Source of the DNA: Kamptonema formosum PCC 6407
GTDB taxonomy: Bacteria > Cyanobacteriota > Cyanobacteriia > Cyanobacteriales > Microcoleaceae
Assembly (NCBI RefSeq): GCF_000332155.1
Contig: NZ_KB235903.1
Coordinates: forward strand, 298,938 to 362,937
Direction: 5' to 3'
Length of the DNA stretch: 64,000 nt
Positions within the stretch are counted from its first letter, which is position 1, and every line of letters starts with the position of its first letter. A program made the position numbers and the translations under genes. Positions 1 to 8,532 of the stretch are shown in pieces. A model generated the notes under the pieces. The model saw only the letters and a program-made list of their open reading frames with translations. It did not search any database and was not told the DNA's origin.

Positions 1-166
1 CATGATCGGTAATCACTTGCCTGCCAATCACCAAGAGATCGTCTGCTAGGATTGAGATATCATTATCGAGCCAGGTTTCTAAACGAGATTCTAAGTCTAA
101 TTTAGATTGATTAATCTCATTTAATTGATCCTTTGATATTTCCCACAGTCTAATTTGATCTGGCAT
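1..166 (-). CDS. NucS/DUF91-like nuclease-related protein, 5' part only
   Basis: Only the first 55 codons are inside the window; the gene continues past the left edge. The start ATG lies 49 bases downstream of the ureB stop on the same strand. The visible part begins MPDQIRLWEI, is rich in acidic residues, and contains DDLLVIGRQV. This resembles the segment that precedes the acidic catalytic core in cyanobacterial proteins related to the NucS/DUF91 nuclease family. The catalytic residues themselves are off the window, so the family call is from memory of similar proteins and is tentative. Its position directly after ureB is unusual, because ureC normally occupies that place. Confidence 0.5.
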   Translation of the reverse strand, partial: MPDQIRLWEISKDQLNEINQSKLDLESRLETWLDNDISILADDLLVIGRQVITDH

Positions 167-215
167 ATCGAAATTACACTCCTACTAATCATTTATTTTT
201 AAATTGGTAAAAGTC

Positions 216-527
216 TCATCCATCTAATTGACCGTTAATTTTACCATTAAACCCATAAACTTGACGACTCCCAACAAAAGGCACTAAATTAACTTCTCGC
301 TCATCTCCCGGTTCAAATCTAACTGCTGTCCCGGCGGGAATATCTAAACGCATTCCTTTAGCCAAATCTCTGTCAAATTCTAAAGCTTCATTCACTTCAA
401 AAAAATGATAGTGAGAACCGATTTGGATGGGACGATCGCCTGTATTAGCTACCATCACTCGCACAACAGAACGACCTGCATTCAGTTCAATTTCCCCATC
501 CGCAACAATCATTTCACCGGGAATCAT
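216..527 (-). CDS. ureB: Urease subunit beta
   Basis: This is the small beta subunit of nickel urease, which hydrolyses urea to ammonia and carbamate in the cytoplasm. The protein is 103 residues, the usual length, and starts [18 protein letters not shown]. The family hallmark [10 protein letters not shown] is present, followed by the [22 protein letters not shown] beta segment. I chose ATG at 527 because an AAGGAG ribosome binding site lies 7 bases upstream; a TTG two codons earlier is the alternative. It follows ureA by about 20 bases and is almost certainly co-transcribed with it. The catalytic alpha subunit gene ureC is not the next gene in the visible sequence. Confidence 0.95.
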   Translation of the reverse strand: MIPGEMIVADGEIELNAGRSVVRVMVANTGDRPIQIGSHYHFFEVNEALEFDRDLAKGMRLDIPAGTAVRFEPGDEREVNLVPFVGSRQVYGFNGKINGQLDG

Positions 528-547
528 AATCAAGCTCCTTATATTTA

Positions 548-850
548 TTATCGAATTGGATCGTGGACGGTGACAAGTTTTGTGCCATCGGGAAATGTGG
601 CTTCAACTTGTACTTCATGTACCATTTCTGCAATGCCTTCCATCACATCTTCCCGCGTTAAAAGAGTTGTACCATAACTCATTAAATCGGCGACAGTGCG
701 ACCATCTCTTGCACCTTCTAAAATGGCAGCAGAAATATAGGCAATCGCTTCTGGATAGTTCAATTTTACACCTCTTTCCTTACGTCGCTCTGCTAACAAA
801 GCAGCCGTGAAAATCAGTAATTTGTCTTTTTCTTGTGGTGTTAGTTGCAT
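548..850 (-). CDS. ureA: Urease subunit gamma
   Basis: The 100-residue product matches the urease gamma subunit over its whole length: [20 protein letters not shown] at the start, then the ERRxERGxKLNYPEA segment, [11 protein letters not shown] in the middle, and the end [23 protein letters not shown]. Gamma and beta subunits form the structural scaffold around the nickel-containing alpha subunit. The gene sits between a HepT-like toxin gene upstream (5 bases away) and ureB downstream. In many cyanobacteria the order is ureD-ureA-ureB-ureC, so here the toxin-antitoxin pair has been placed between ureD and ureA. Confidence 0.95.
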   Translation of the reverse strand: MQLTPQEKDKLLIFTAALLAERRKERGVKLNYPEAIAYISAAILEGARDGRTVADLMSYGTTLLTREDVMEGIAEMVHEVQVEATFPDGTKLVTVHDPIR

Positions 851-855
851 CTTTA

Positions 856-1194
856 TTACTCCGATGGAATTATTTTCTCAAGTTCGGCTATTAACGGCGG
901 TAAATCATCCGTAAGTGTCTTCCATACTACATCGAGTTTAATATCGAAATAGCCGTGAATCAGACGATTTCTCATGCCAATGATTTGTGGCCAGGGAAGT
1001 TGTGGTAATTCGGCCTGACGCTCTCTTGTAATATTAGCAGCAGCCTCACCGATTATTTCAATACATTTGACCAAAGATAGTGTTAGCATCCGGTCGGTGT
1101 CCAGGTCACTTCTGGTTCTGTTTTCGGCAAATGAAATAGCCTCTTTTGCTGCATCCAGCATATGAAGCAAACGAGTCTCATTATCTATAAACAT
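856..1194 (-). CDS. hepT: HepT-like HEPN ribonuclease toxin (DUF86)
   Basis: The 112-residue protein is an all-helical HEPN-family toxin. The diagnostic RX4HXY motif is visible as RNRLIHGYF near residues 76-84. HepT toxins act on RNA and are neutralised by an MntA-type nucleotidyltransferase that AMPylates the tyrosine of this motif; that mechanism is known for the family and is inferred here. The gene overlaps its antitoxin partner by 14 bases, which suggests coupled translation. It lies between ureD and ureA on the same strand, so it may be transcribed with the urease genes. Confidence 0.85.
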   Translation of the reverse strand: MFIDNETRLLHMLDAAKEAISFAENRTRSDLDTDRMLTLSLVKCIEIIGEAAANITRERQAELPQLPWPQIIGMRNRLIHGYFDIKLDVVWKTLTDDLPPLIAELEKIIPSE

Positions 1195-1510
1195 ATATTA
1201 CCTCTGCTGAATTAACAACTTTTTCTCGGAAATAGCGGCTCAATTCCTCCGCAGTTCGCAAATCCACTTTTCGCCCCAATATTTCAGTTAGCTCAATTTC
1301 CATTCCTGCTAACCCAAAAAAACCGGGGCATTTCTCTTGCATAAATTCTACCAGCACATCAACATCACTATCTGGTCTAAAATCGCTCCGTAAAACTGAG
1401 CCAAAAAGTGATAGTTTACTAATGTGGTTTCTCTGGCAAAAATCAGCGATCTTATCCTCACTAATCTTGATCGGAAGTTGCTGGTATTTTTCTTGGGATA
1501 CTATTTGCAT
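1181..1510 (-). CDS. mntA: MntA-like minimal nucleotidyltransferase antitoxin
   Basis: The 109-residue protein carries the minimal nucleotidyltransferase signature GSx10Dx[21 protein letters not shown], with the two metal-binding aspartates in DVDV. C-terminally it has the usual [20 protein letters not shown] segment. MntA antitoxins transfer AMP groups onto the HepT toxin encoded next to them. Here the hepT gene starts inside the last 14 bases of this gene. The start ATG at 1510 is the only good candidate. The name follows the family; the pair itself is not experimentally known in this sequence. Confidence 0.85.
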   Translation of the reverse strand: MQIVSQEKYQQLPIKISEDKIADFCQRNHISKLSLFGSVLRSDFRPDSDVDVLVEFMQEKCPGFFGLAGMEIELTEILGRKVDLRTAEELSRYFREKVVNSAEVIYVYR

Positions 1511-1599
1511 ATTGTTGTAATCAATAATTATCTGATGATATTATATCATCTAGTTCTTGACATTAATTAAACCTTGTGCCAGAATCTAAAAACATAATG

Positions 1600-2514
1600 C
1601 TAACTTGGCCATACTCTTGGCAAACAAACGGGGCGATCGCGCATTTCCAGCCGCAGCAATTGCCAAACCGCAATAAACCAACGTCTCGCCTCAGCAGTTG
1701 ATGAACCGCGATATCGGCACAATAAGCCATCTGTAAGGCGCGTCACCCCTACGGATGGCTGAGTTCTGACACCATCACCGTCATCGGCAAGGCGAGTATT
1801 TTGCCACAGCGATCGCTCCCCCTGGCTAAGCCTACGCACCTTTTCCACTATCTCCGTAGTTGCGGGTTCCCCTACCCAAGCGAGGCTGGCCGCTACAGGG
1901 TGTCCCCCTAAGCCATGCTCGCTTTCGAGCATTTCTTCACCCTTGAGTAATTGCCTGTCAATCCACAGAGGACGACCTTGCTGCCAGACTTCAACGTGCG
2001 ATCGCCACTCTCCCGACACAAATCTTTCCCCCCTAGCACTGCGCCCAAATCGCGTAATTTCCCACAGCAACAAGCTTGCTCCTAGCTCTAATTCTATCCG
2101 CAAATCTTGGCGGTAAATCGCCCCAGCAAATACAATTGTTTCCTGCGGCAACCATTCTAAATTAGCATTCGCAGCCAGCTTTATTCTAATACTTTGTCTA
2201 GCTTCTAAACCGCTACTGCGATAAATCTTACCAGCGGCGGCAGTAGTTATTAAAGTTTTAGCATCCGCTTCTAACTGGAAATTCATCGAAAGGCTATCCC
2301 CTCCCACAACTCCTCCAGCCGTATGCAAAATTACGCTGTGACAAACCTCTTTTCCTTCAGGATAAAACGGACGTTGCACCTTTAACGGCGCTTGTACTTG
2401 ATTGCGAATAATTTGAGTAGCACCCTGGCGATACCCATAGACTAAATCAAGATGGCCGTGCCATCCCTCAACCAATTTATTAACAGCCTGTCCGACTAAA
2501 TTTTCAGTCATCAA
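1600..2514 (-). CDS. ureD: Urease accessory protein UreD
   Basis: UreD (UreH) is the chaperone that binds apo-urease and, with UreF and UreG, helps load nickel. The 304-residue product is of typical length. It contains the family segments HLDLVYGYRQGATQII, FYPEG, HSVILHTAGGVVGGDSLSM, TTAAAGKIYRSSG, NLEWLPQETIVFAGA and ITRFGRSARGERF. It is the first urease gene of the cluster and is separated from ureA by the MntA/HepT pair. The first two codons are both ATG, so the start is 2514 or 2511. The 3' part has several HIP1 or CGATCG sites, in line with native genome composition. Confidence 0.93.
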   Translation of the reverse strand: MMTENLVGQAVNKLVEGWHGHLDLVYGYRQGATQIIRNQVQAPLKVQRPFYPEGKEVCHSVILHTAGGVVGGDSLSMNFQLEADAKTLITTAAAGKIYRSSGLEARQSIRIKLAANANLEWLPQETIVFAGAIYRQDLRIELELGASLLLWEITRFGRSARGERFVSGEWRSHVEVWQQGRPLWIDRQLLKGEEMLESEHGLGGHPVAASLAWVGEPATTEIVEKVRRLSQGERSLWQNTRLADDGDGVRTQPSVGVTRLTDGLLCRYRGSSTAEARRWFIAVWQLLRLEMRDRPVCLPRVWPS

Positions 2515-2574
2515 TTATTTAGAGTTTTAAAAGAGCGAATATCAATCATCTACCAATAGAGTTCACTTAAGATT

Positions 2575-2600
2575 GTCATTGCGAGGAACGAAGCAATCTG
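2575..2600. repeat. Half copy of the GTCATTGCGAG palindromic repeat
   Basis: The left arm GTCATTGCGAGGAACGAAGC plus AATC is present without the right arm. Four full inverted copies occur later in the window (32.2, 35.7, 43.7 and 49.9 kb). This copy has AGGAACG instead of AGCGAAGCG in the middle. Confidence 0.7.
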
Positions 2601-2795
2601 GGTGTCTATTTTTTATGGATTTTCCCTCTTGGTATCTCCGAGCTGAACTGTATTGACCAATATACCATAACTGCTCTATCACAATTGTAAAATTTATCTA
2701 TAGCGCGTCTAAATAAGTTTTATAACCCACTTACTTCTTTAGCTAATACTTGATTTTGGAAAAAGCCAAAGGCAAGCAATTTAGATTGATATTTA

Positions 2796-2814
2796 TGTAA
2801 TGATAATCATTATC
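2796..2814. promoter_or_regulatory. Candidate Fur box
   Basis: The 19 bases TGTAATGATAATCATTATC match the classical Fur box GATAATGATAATCATTATC at 17 of 19 positions, including the whole central palindrome. It lies about 118 bases before the fmdA start and about 280 bases before ureD. Binding by a cyanobacterial FurA-type regulator is an inference. Confidence 0.5.
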
Positions 2815-2847
2815 TCAAACAATCTTATTTATAATTAAACTTATTTT

Positions 2848-2861
2848 GTAAAAAAAGTTAC
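2848..2861 (+). promoter_or_regulatory. Candidate NtcA site upstream of fmdA
   Basis: GTAAAAAAAGTTAC fits GTA-N8-TAC exactly, the consensus of the nitrogen regulator NtcA. A TACAAT hexamer at 2895-2900 could be the -10 box; the 33-base gap is longer than the usual 20-24. A second hexamer, TAAAAT, lies at 2874-2879. Nitrogen control of an amide-degrading enzyme is plausible, but the A-rich context raises the chance of a coincidence. Confidence 0.45.
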
Positions 2862-2931
2862 ATTTATCAACTTTAAAATCGGCAAAGATGCCCATACAAT
2901 GTAAAAATCACTAATTAAAGGGGTGCAGACT

Positions 2932-4107
2932 ATGCCTCAAGTTCTCTTCAAAGTTGACTTGACTAAACCAATGTCCGAACAGGAATTAGTGGGTCATAAT
3001 CGGTGGCATCCAGATATTCCAGCAGTTGCTTCTGTTAATCCTGGTGACGTATTTCGCATCGAATGTAAAGACTGGACAGACGGGCAAATTAAAAATGATG
3101 ATAATCCCGATGACATTCGCGATGTAGACTTAACAGTAGTTCACGTTTTGAGCGGGCCAATTTACGTTAACGGCGCACAACCTGGGGATATTCTTGTTGT
3201 CGATCTCCTTGATATTGGAGCTTTACAAGGAGATGAATGGGGATTTACAGGGATTTTTGCTAAAGAGAATGGGGGCGGATTCTTAACCGAACATTTTCCA
3301 ACTGCTGCTAAAGCAATTTGGGATTTACAGGGGATTTATACCAGTTCGCGACACATTCCTAATGTCCGATTTGCAGGCATTACTCATCCTGGTTTAATCG
3401 GCTGTGCTCCTTCTCAAGAATTGCTAAATACATGGAATCGCCGGGAATCCGAACTGGTAGCAACAAATCCCGATAGAGTACCGCCTTTAGCAGCGCTTCC
3501 TAACCCCCAAAATGCAGTTTTGGGATCGTTAAAAGGTGCGGAATTTGAAAGAGTAGCCGCAGAAGCCGCACGGACTGTTCCCCCACGCGAACACGGCGGT
3601 AATTGTGATATTAAAAACCTGTCGCGAGGTTCCCGAATTTACTTCCCAGTTTATGTAGAAGGCGCGAAACTTTCAATGGGAGATATTCACTTTTCTCAAG
3701 GAGATGGCGAGATTTCCTTCTGCGGTGCAATTGAAATGTCTGGCTATATTGACCTCCACGTTGATATCATCAAAGGTGGCATGGAAAAATACGGGATGGT
3801 CAACCCAATTTTCAAACCGGGCCCGGTGGAACCCCGCTACTCTGAATACCTAGTTTTTGAAGGTATTTCTGTTGATGAATTTACGGGTCAGCAGTATTAT
3901 ATGGATGCCCATGTTGCTTATCGGCGAGCTTGTTTGAATGCCATAGAATATCTGAAAAAATTTGGCTTTACTGGCGAACAAGCATATCTGTTGTTAAGCT
4001 GCGCTCCTGTTGAAGGTAGAATTAGTGGTATAGTTGATATTCCCAATGCTTGCTGTACTATTGCTATCCCGACGGAAATTTTTAACATGGATATTTTGCC
4101 GTCTTAA
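2932..4107 (+). CDS. fmdA: Formamidase (acetamidase/formamidase family)
   Basis: The 391-residue protein belongs to the FmdA/AmdA family, which releases ammonia from formamide or short amides in the cytoplasm. It starts MPQVLFKVDLTKPMSEQE, as typical formamidases do, and contains NRWHPDIP, DWTDGQ, FPTAAKAIWDLQGIY, HPGLIGCAPS, PPREHGGNCDIKNL, GAKLSMGDIHFSQGDGEISF and CAPVEGRISGIVDIPNAC. The ATG at 2932 is preceded by AAAGGGG at 8 bases; a GTG at 2923 would add three residues and is less likely. An FmdB-type zinc-ribbon gene follows. The leader carries possible Fur and NtcA sites, so expression may depend on nitrogen and iron. Together with urease it makes this end of the window a nitrogen-scavenging region. 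Confidence 0.93.
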   Translation: MPQVLFKVDLTKPMSEQELVGHNRWHPDIPAVASVNPGDVFRIECKDWTDGQIKNDDNPDDIRDVDLTVVHVLSGPIYVNGAQPGDILVVDLLDIGALQGDEWGFTGIFAKENGGGFLTEHFPTAAKAIWDLQGIYTSSRHIPNVRFAGITHPGLIGCAPSQELLNTWNRRESELVATNPDRVPPLAALPNPQNAVLGSLKGAEFERVAAEAARTVPPREHGGNCDIKNLSRGSRIYFPVYVEGAKLSMGDIHFSQGDGEISFCGAIEMSGYIDLHVDIIKGGMEKYGMVNPIFKPGPVEPRYSEYLVFEGISVDEFTGQQYYMDAHVAYRRACLNAIEYLKKFGFTGEQAYLLLSCAPVEGRISGIVDIPNACCTIAIPTEIFNMDILPS

Positions 4108-4130
4108 TTAGTAGTAAAAACACGGCAAAC

Positions 4131-4181
4131 GTAACGCCGTCCTCTGGGCGAGTAAATCGACCACCCAGAGGGCGGCGTTAC
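4131..4181. repeat. GTAACGCCG inverted repeat
   Basis: GTAACGCCGTCCTCTGGG (4131-4148) is mirrored by CCCAGAGGGCGGCGTTAC (4164-4181) around a 15-base loop. Similar elements lie at 21850-21899 and, as one arm, near 34345. Here the hairpin follows fmdA by 23 bases and could also act as a transcription barrier between fmdA and fmdB. Confidence 0.7.
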
Positions 4182-4240
4182 GAGGAAATTTTGTGAATCA
4201 TTAAACTTTTAACATCCTAAATCTCAAAGTCAAAATAAAT

Positions 4241-4504
4241 ATGCCTCTTTACGATTTTCGCTGTGAAACTTGCGGTCTATTTGAGAAATGGCGGGCTCTT
4301 GCAGAAGTAGATAGTCCTGTGGTTTGTCCTACCTGCGAAACGGTTGCTAAACGTATCTTTTCGCCACCGATGATTTTAACTGGAAAGTTGAGATTGAAAG
4401 CTGAGGAAAATAAGGAACCGCAAGTGATTAAGCGTTCTGAGGAACCAAAACCGCAGGGGAATCGCGAACACCGAGGGGGACGACCTTGGATGATTGGTCA
4501 CTGA
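4241..4504 (+). CDS. fmdB: FmdB-type zinc-ribbon protein
   Basis: This 87-residue protein has the FmdB zinc ribbon in its first 40 residues: MPLYDFRCETCGLFEKW with CxxC at residues 8-11 and CPTC at 29-32. The tail is charged and low in complexity (EENKEPQVIKRSEEPKPQ). FmdB-type proteins are encoded beside formamidases in several bacteria and were proposed to regulate them, but the biochemical role is not established. It is 133 bases downstream of fmdA on the same strand, with a hairpin in between. Confidence 0.85.
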   Translation: MPLYDFRCETCGLFEKWRALAEVDSPVVCPTCETVAKRIFSPPMILTGKLRLKAEENKEPQVIKRSEEPKPQGNREHRGGRPWMIGH

Positions 4505-4662
4505 TGGTTAGGGGTGCGATTTAGAGCAAAAGCCCTTTACTGAAGATGTTAAGGCAAAACTTAATCATTGCATTGACAAAATAGGGGAGAATTAAGTTGC
4601 GATCGCACACTCGATTAGCCAGTCAAACTAATAACTCCCTTCATTAACACATCAGCCTTGTT

Positions 4663-5763
4663 ATGTCAATCAAAAAAATACTTTCTATAGTTCTGTTAGT
4701 CTTTATTCCCATTTCCATAGCCGCTGACCTTTTACATTGGGGTACCCTCACAGTTTTCATCACATCTGCCTTAGCCATCGTCCCCCTTGCCATTTGGTTA
4801 AGCACTGCAACCGAAGAAGTTGCCATCACCACAGGCCCTTCTATTGGCGGTTTATTAAATGCAGTCTTTGGCAATGCTACCGAATTAATTATCGCCTTAG
4901 TTGCCTTAAAAGCAGGCTTAGTTGACATTGTTAAAGCCAGCATTACCGGAACTATTATCAGTAACTTACTCCTGGTTATGGGACTTTCAATGCTATTAGG
5001 AGGAATCCGCTACAAAGAACAAGAATTTAAGCCAATTATCGCCCGCGTGAATGGTTCCACTATGACTCTAGCCGTGATTGCCATTCTGTTACCGACAATG
5101 GTAATCTATACTTCAAATGGAGTAGAGCCATCAGCTATTCGCAATCTATCGCTAATAGCAGCAATTGTGTTAATTACAGTTTATGGTTTAACGCTGCTAT
5201 TTTCCTTGAAAACTCACAGCTATCTTTACGAAGTCGGATTAGTAGAATTAGAATCAGAAAATCATCACGATGGCGCTACAGAATCCGCAGAACATAAACC
5301 CAATTTGTGGCTGTGGGTTGGGGTTTTAGTAATATCAACAATTGCCGTAGCCTTTGAATCAGAAATCTTTGTCGGCGTTGTGGAAGAAACTACAAAAGGT
5401 CTAGGTTTGACACCACTTTTTACAGGCGTAATTCTTTTACCCCTAGTTGGCGGTGCGGCAGAATATGTAACTGCGGTGGGAGTAGCAATGAAAAATAACA
5501 TGGATTTATCAGTTTCAGTGGCAATGGGTTCTAGTTTGTTAGTTGCCCTGTTAGTAGCGCCGATTTTAGTTTTAGTTGGGTTAGTAATTAATCAACCAAT
5601 GGATTTAAACTTCAATCCTTTTGAAGTAATTGCCGTTGCGATCGCTGTTACAATTGCTAATTTGATCAGTCTTGATGGTCGTTCTAATTGGTTAGAAGGA
5701 GTCCTACTGTTGGCAACTTACATTGTTTTAGCCGCAGCTTTCTACTTTCATCCAATTTCGTAA
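4663..5763 (+). CDS. cax: Ca2+/H+ antiporter (CAX family)
   Basis: The 366-residue membrane protein exports Ca2+ in exchange for protons. It has about eleven hydrophobic segments and both CAX signature repeats: GNATELIIALVALKAG in the first half and GGAAEYVTAVGVAMKN in the second, each with the acidic residue needed for ion exchange. A short acidic loop with ELESENHHDGATES separates the two halves, as in other family members. The start ATG at 4663 leads straight into a positively charged N-terminus and the first membrane helix. It stands alone between fmdB and a convergent Uma2 gene. Confidence 0.92.
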   Translation: MSIKKILSIVLLVFIPISIAADLLHWGTLTVFITSALAIVPLAIWLSTATEEVAITTGPSIGGLLNAVFGNATELIIALVALKAGLVDIVKASITGTIISNLLLVMGLSMLLGGIRYKEQEFKPIIARVNGSTMTLAVIAILLPTMVIYTSNGVEPSAIRNLSLIAAIVLITVYGLTLLFSLKTHSYLYEVGLVELESENHHDGATESAEHKPNLWLWVGVLVISTIAVAFESEIFVGVVEETTKGLGLTPLFTGVILLPLVGGAAEYVTAVGVAMKNNMDLSVSVAMGSSLLVALLVAPILVLVGLVINQPMDLNFNPFEVIAVAIAVTIANLISLDGRSNWLEGVLLLATYIVLAAAFYFHPIS

Positions 5764-5874
5764 ATCTGAGGCGGGTTTTCTAGATTTCTTGCACTTACGT
5801 AGAGACATTAGCTAACCCGTACCGACAGGAATTATGGTCAATTAGCCAGACGTGATATGACCACGAATTTTCAT

Positions 5875-6636
5875 TTATACAGAATCAGGATCGACTCCCA
5901 TTTCTCGCAACTTTGCCGCCAAACGTTCAGTTTTCTGTAACCGAGTTTGTTCTTCCTTAATCAACTCCTCAACCAATGGCGGATTTAACATTTCATCAAC
6001 AGATAAAATTAGATCGGGGAATACTAAAGATGACATTTCTTGACCAGACAAATAATCCACCTGCGTATAACTCTCTTCACCTTCAGGGAATGACAAAACC
6101 CTGACTCGCTGTTTATTTTTAGCAGGATCGCAAATCACATATTCCGGCACATTGGCTAATTCATACTCTGCTCGTTTAATTACATAATCAGCCCGCCGAT
6201 CTTTACTTACCACCTCTACTACTAATAGCGGTGTTTCACTCAAATCTAGTATGCCAGAACCTGGTCGCTCAAGAATTTGTTGCCACAAACTTTGAGTGCA
6301 AACAACGACATCAGGAATGCGGGATGTGTCATTCTCTGTTCTTACTCCTACAGAAGTTTTTACTACTAATTCAAGATTATGCTCAGCTAGATAGCGCTGC
6401 AACTTGTAAACAAAAAATTCGCAGATTGCTGTGTGTAAAGCTGTCGCTGTTGCCATTGTTATCAATTTTCCTTTGTACAGTTCATATTTTACACCGGATT
6501 CACCTTGGTAACAACGGTACTCTTCAAAAGTCAAAGTTGATGAAGGATCGACTGCCTTTTCTTGCACAATTTCTTCTACAGATTTTTCTTTGTTTTCTTC
6601 AACAACTTCTGCAATTTCTGCCACAGATTGAGACAT
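5875..6636 (-). CDS. Uma2 family PD-(D/E)XK endonuclease-like protein
   Basis: The protein of 253 residues belongs to the Uma2 (DUF820) family, which is greatly expanded in cyanobacteria and has a restriction-endonuclease-like fold. It begins with an acidic helical stretch, then the family pattern TLTFEEYRCYQ, YELYKGKLITM, SRIPDVVVCTQ and LLVVEVVSKDRRADY; the D of PDVV and the E of VEVVSK are the expected catalytic residues. A coiled, charged C-terminus ends the protein. I start at ATG 6636 (MSQSVAEI) because the 19 residues upstream in the open frame look unlike the family. The biological role of these proteins is unknown. Two further members lie at 25.3 and 40.9 kb. Confidence 0.85.
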   Translation of the reverse strand: MSQSVAEIAEVVEENKEKSVEEIVQEKAVDPSSTLTFEEYRCYQGESGVKYELYKGKLITMATATALHTAICEFFVYKLQRYLAEHNLELVVKTSVGVRTENDTSRIPDVVVCTQSLWQQILERPGSGILDLSETPLLVVEVVSKDRRADYVIKRAEYELANVPEYVICDPAKNKQRVRVLSFPEGEESYTQVDYLSGQEMSSLVFPDLILSVDEMLNPPLVEELIKEEQTRLQKTERLAAKLREMGVDPDSV

Positions 6637-6748
6637 ATATTTTGTCCTATTTCTACAATTTATTATTGTAACAAATATTAACTTAAAAGTCAAGACACTC
6701 TACAATAAAAAACCCTGACAAACCTAAAATTAGCTATTAAATTCTACT

Positions 6749-8401
6749 TTACCAAGTAACGCGATCGCGCCACCGTTCTAACATCTTTTTTCCAACCCCA
6801 GGAACCCGATCTAAATCTTCCAAAGACGAAAAAGGTTGTTGCTTTCTCGCGGCAATAATCTTTTGAGCTAATTTCGGCCCCACTCCTGGCAAAGTTTCCA
6901 ACTCCGCCTGATTAGCAACATTCAAATTCACTAACTTCTTCTCAGCAGCATTAACCATTTTTCCATCAGACTTAGGTAGCGCTGCACACAGTTGCTTTTG
7001 CGCCTCAATTTTCTGCGCGATCGCGCGTGGCAAACCCAACACTACATTCTGATACAGACGCTCAAACTCCCGTTCAAAATGGGCCGCCACCGTCTCACTT
7101 TCAATCACCAAAAGGGCTTCATCATTCCCATAATTAGCGGCCTCAGTCCAGTTATGAGAACCAGTAATGACAATTTTTCCATCCACCACCCCGAACTTAT
7201 GATGCAAGCGATCGCCCTCCTGCAATTGCGGAACTCCCATAGTTGCGATCGGCTTTTGCCAAGGTCGATTTTCAGCTTCAAACTGACAATTATCAAGTAG
7301 CGCCACCCCCATCATATCCAACCCCTCACTATAAGAGCGATAGGCAAAACTAGGGTCAATTAATCCCCGAATCGCTACTCCTGCTTGAGATTTATATTCC
7401 AGAGTATTCACCAAACGCTGGGCAGAAAATACAAACAGCGCCAAATTAACCGACTTTCTAGCATTTGCCAAAGTCCGATCGATTAAACCATTACTACTTT
7501 TTTCCCAAGGAACAGTTTTCGCAGTTGGCGAAAATTGCACGGCAACAGTGACATTTCCCAGATTAATCTGCTGTACCGATCGCAACGGCTTTTTAATCCC
7601 AAACTTACTATCTGGCTTACCCCCCGGCCCATCTCCCCACATCATGTTAAATTCTTGAGTAAAAAGCTGGGCTAATTCCCCGCTCTCAATTTTCAACAAA
7701 TTATTAAGATTGCCTCGACTTGTCGCTACCCCGAAGTCTCCATGAATATCTGACGGTGTAAAATTAGCCGAAGTCACGATCAAACTTTTGCCATCGACAA
7801 CAACAAACTTGTGGTGCATCAAACCACTACCTTTAGAACCATCCGCCGTATCGTCAATTATGGGGATGCCAGCATCGCGTAAAATGACCAAGGCATCACC
7901 TTGCTTAATTTCCGCCTGATTTAAATTCCCATCCTTATCAGCATCCGCCAATTGGATAAATTCACTATAGCGATCGCGCTCTCTCTGTGGCAATTGGCGC
8001 ACCTCATCCTTCGTTAAACCACTCCAAGGGCGACTGTATGTATTTTCCACGATCGCCCTCACCCTCACCCCCGCCGCCTGTTGCTGAGCCATTGCTCGCG
8101 CGATCGCAGGCAATCGCAACTCCTGCACCGCCACATCCACCGTCAACTGGGCACCCGCGATCGCATCAGCAATTAGCTTCTCAAAGTCATCTCCATATCT
8201 AGTCTGTTCGCGGTAAAATTCCTTATAGAGCGAACTTTCCGACTGGTTGAAATACACCTGAAGCAAAGGATCTTGAGGCAAAGGAGCCAAACGCGGAGTT
8301 AATAGCTGAATCTGTTTTCCCCTTTGGTGACAAGCTGCGAGGCTGATTGCCACAAACAAAGCACAGCAGTAAAGTAGTTGAGTATAAGAAAATCTAGACA
8401 C
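6749..8401 (-). CDS. Lipoprotein phospholipase D-like nuclease with EF-hand and helix-hairpin-helix domains
   Basis: The 550-residue protein starts with a lipoprotein signal peptide whose lipobox LAAC places Cys24 as the lipidated residue, so it is expected outside the cytoplasmic membrane. Two HKD motifs follow: HHKFVVVDGK near residue 196 with SANFTPS, and HHKFGVVDGK near residue 393 with GSHNWTEAAN. These form one phospholipase D active site, found in nucleases such as Nuc as well as in lipases. An EF-hand loop DADKDGNLNQAE lies at 153-164, inside the first PLD half. The last 65 residues form tandem helix-hairpin-helix motifs of ComEA type (LPGVGPKLAQKI and VPGVGKKML), which bind DNA. A secreted, possibly Ca2+-responsive nuclease is the likely role. 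Confidence 0.88.
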   Translation of the reverse strand: MSRFSYTQLLYCCALFVAISLAACHQRGKQIQLLTPRLAPLPQDPLLQVYFNQSESSLYKEFYREQTRYGDDFEKLIADAIAGAQLTVDVAVQELRLPAIARAMAQQQAAGVRVRAIVENTYSRPWSGLTKDEVRQLPQRERDRYSEFIQLADADKDGNLNQAEIKQGDALVILRDAGIPIIDDTADGSKGSGLMHHKFVVVDGKSLIVTSANFTPSDIHGDFGVATSRGNLNNLLKIESGELAQLFTQEFNMMWGDGPGGKPDSKFGIKKPLRSVQQINLGNVTVAVQFSPTAKTVPWEKSSNGLIDRTLANARKSVNLALFVFSAQRLVNTLEYKSQAGVAIRGLIDPSFAYRSYSEGLDMMGVALLDNCQFEAENRPWQKPIATMGVPQLQEGDRLHHKFGVVDGKIVITGSHNWTEAANYGNDEALLVIESETVAAHFEREFERLYQNVVLGLPRAIAQKIEAQKQLCAALPKSDGKMVNAAEKKLVNLNVANQAELETLPGVGPKLAQKIIAARKQQPFSSLEDLDRVPGVGKKMLERWRDRVTW

Positions 8402-8532
8402 AGAACTTTAATTTTTTTAGGTCTTAAGGGTTTTAGCAATTCAAAGCTATTCGATCGTGTAAAGTTACAATGCTATTTATGAAAGGGGATAGATTTTGCG
8501 TCTTGTAGGACTGCCTCGAAGCCGGGAAGCAT

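Larger units (their letters stand above)
2515..2931. other. 417-bp divergent intergenic region between ureD and fmdA
   Basis: No gene is visible. The region separates ureD (minus) from the formamidase gene (plus). It holds a partial copy of the GTCATTGCGAG repeat, a Fur-box-like palindrome and a GTA-N8-TAC site, all annotated separately. The part nearest fmdA is strongly AT-rich. Confidence 0.7.

Noticed and set aside
2515..2600. NtcA site in front of ureD (GTAGATGATTGATATT on the minus strand)
   Set aside because: The second half-site reads ATA rather than TAC, so it does not match the consensus.
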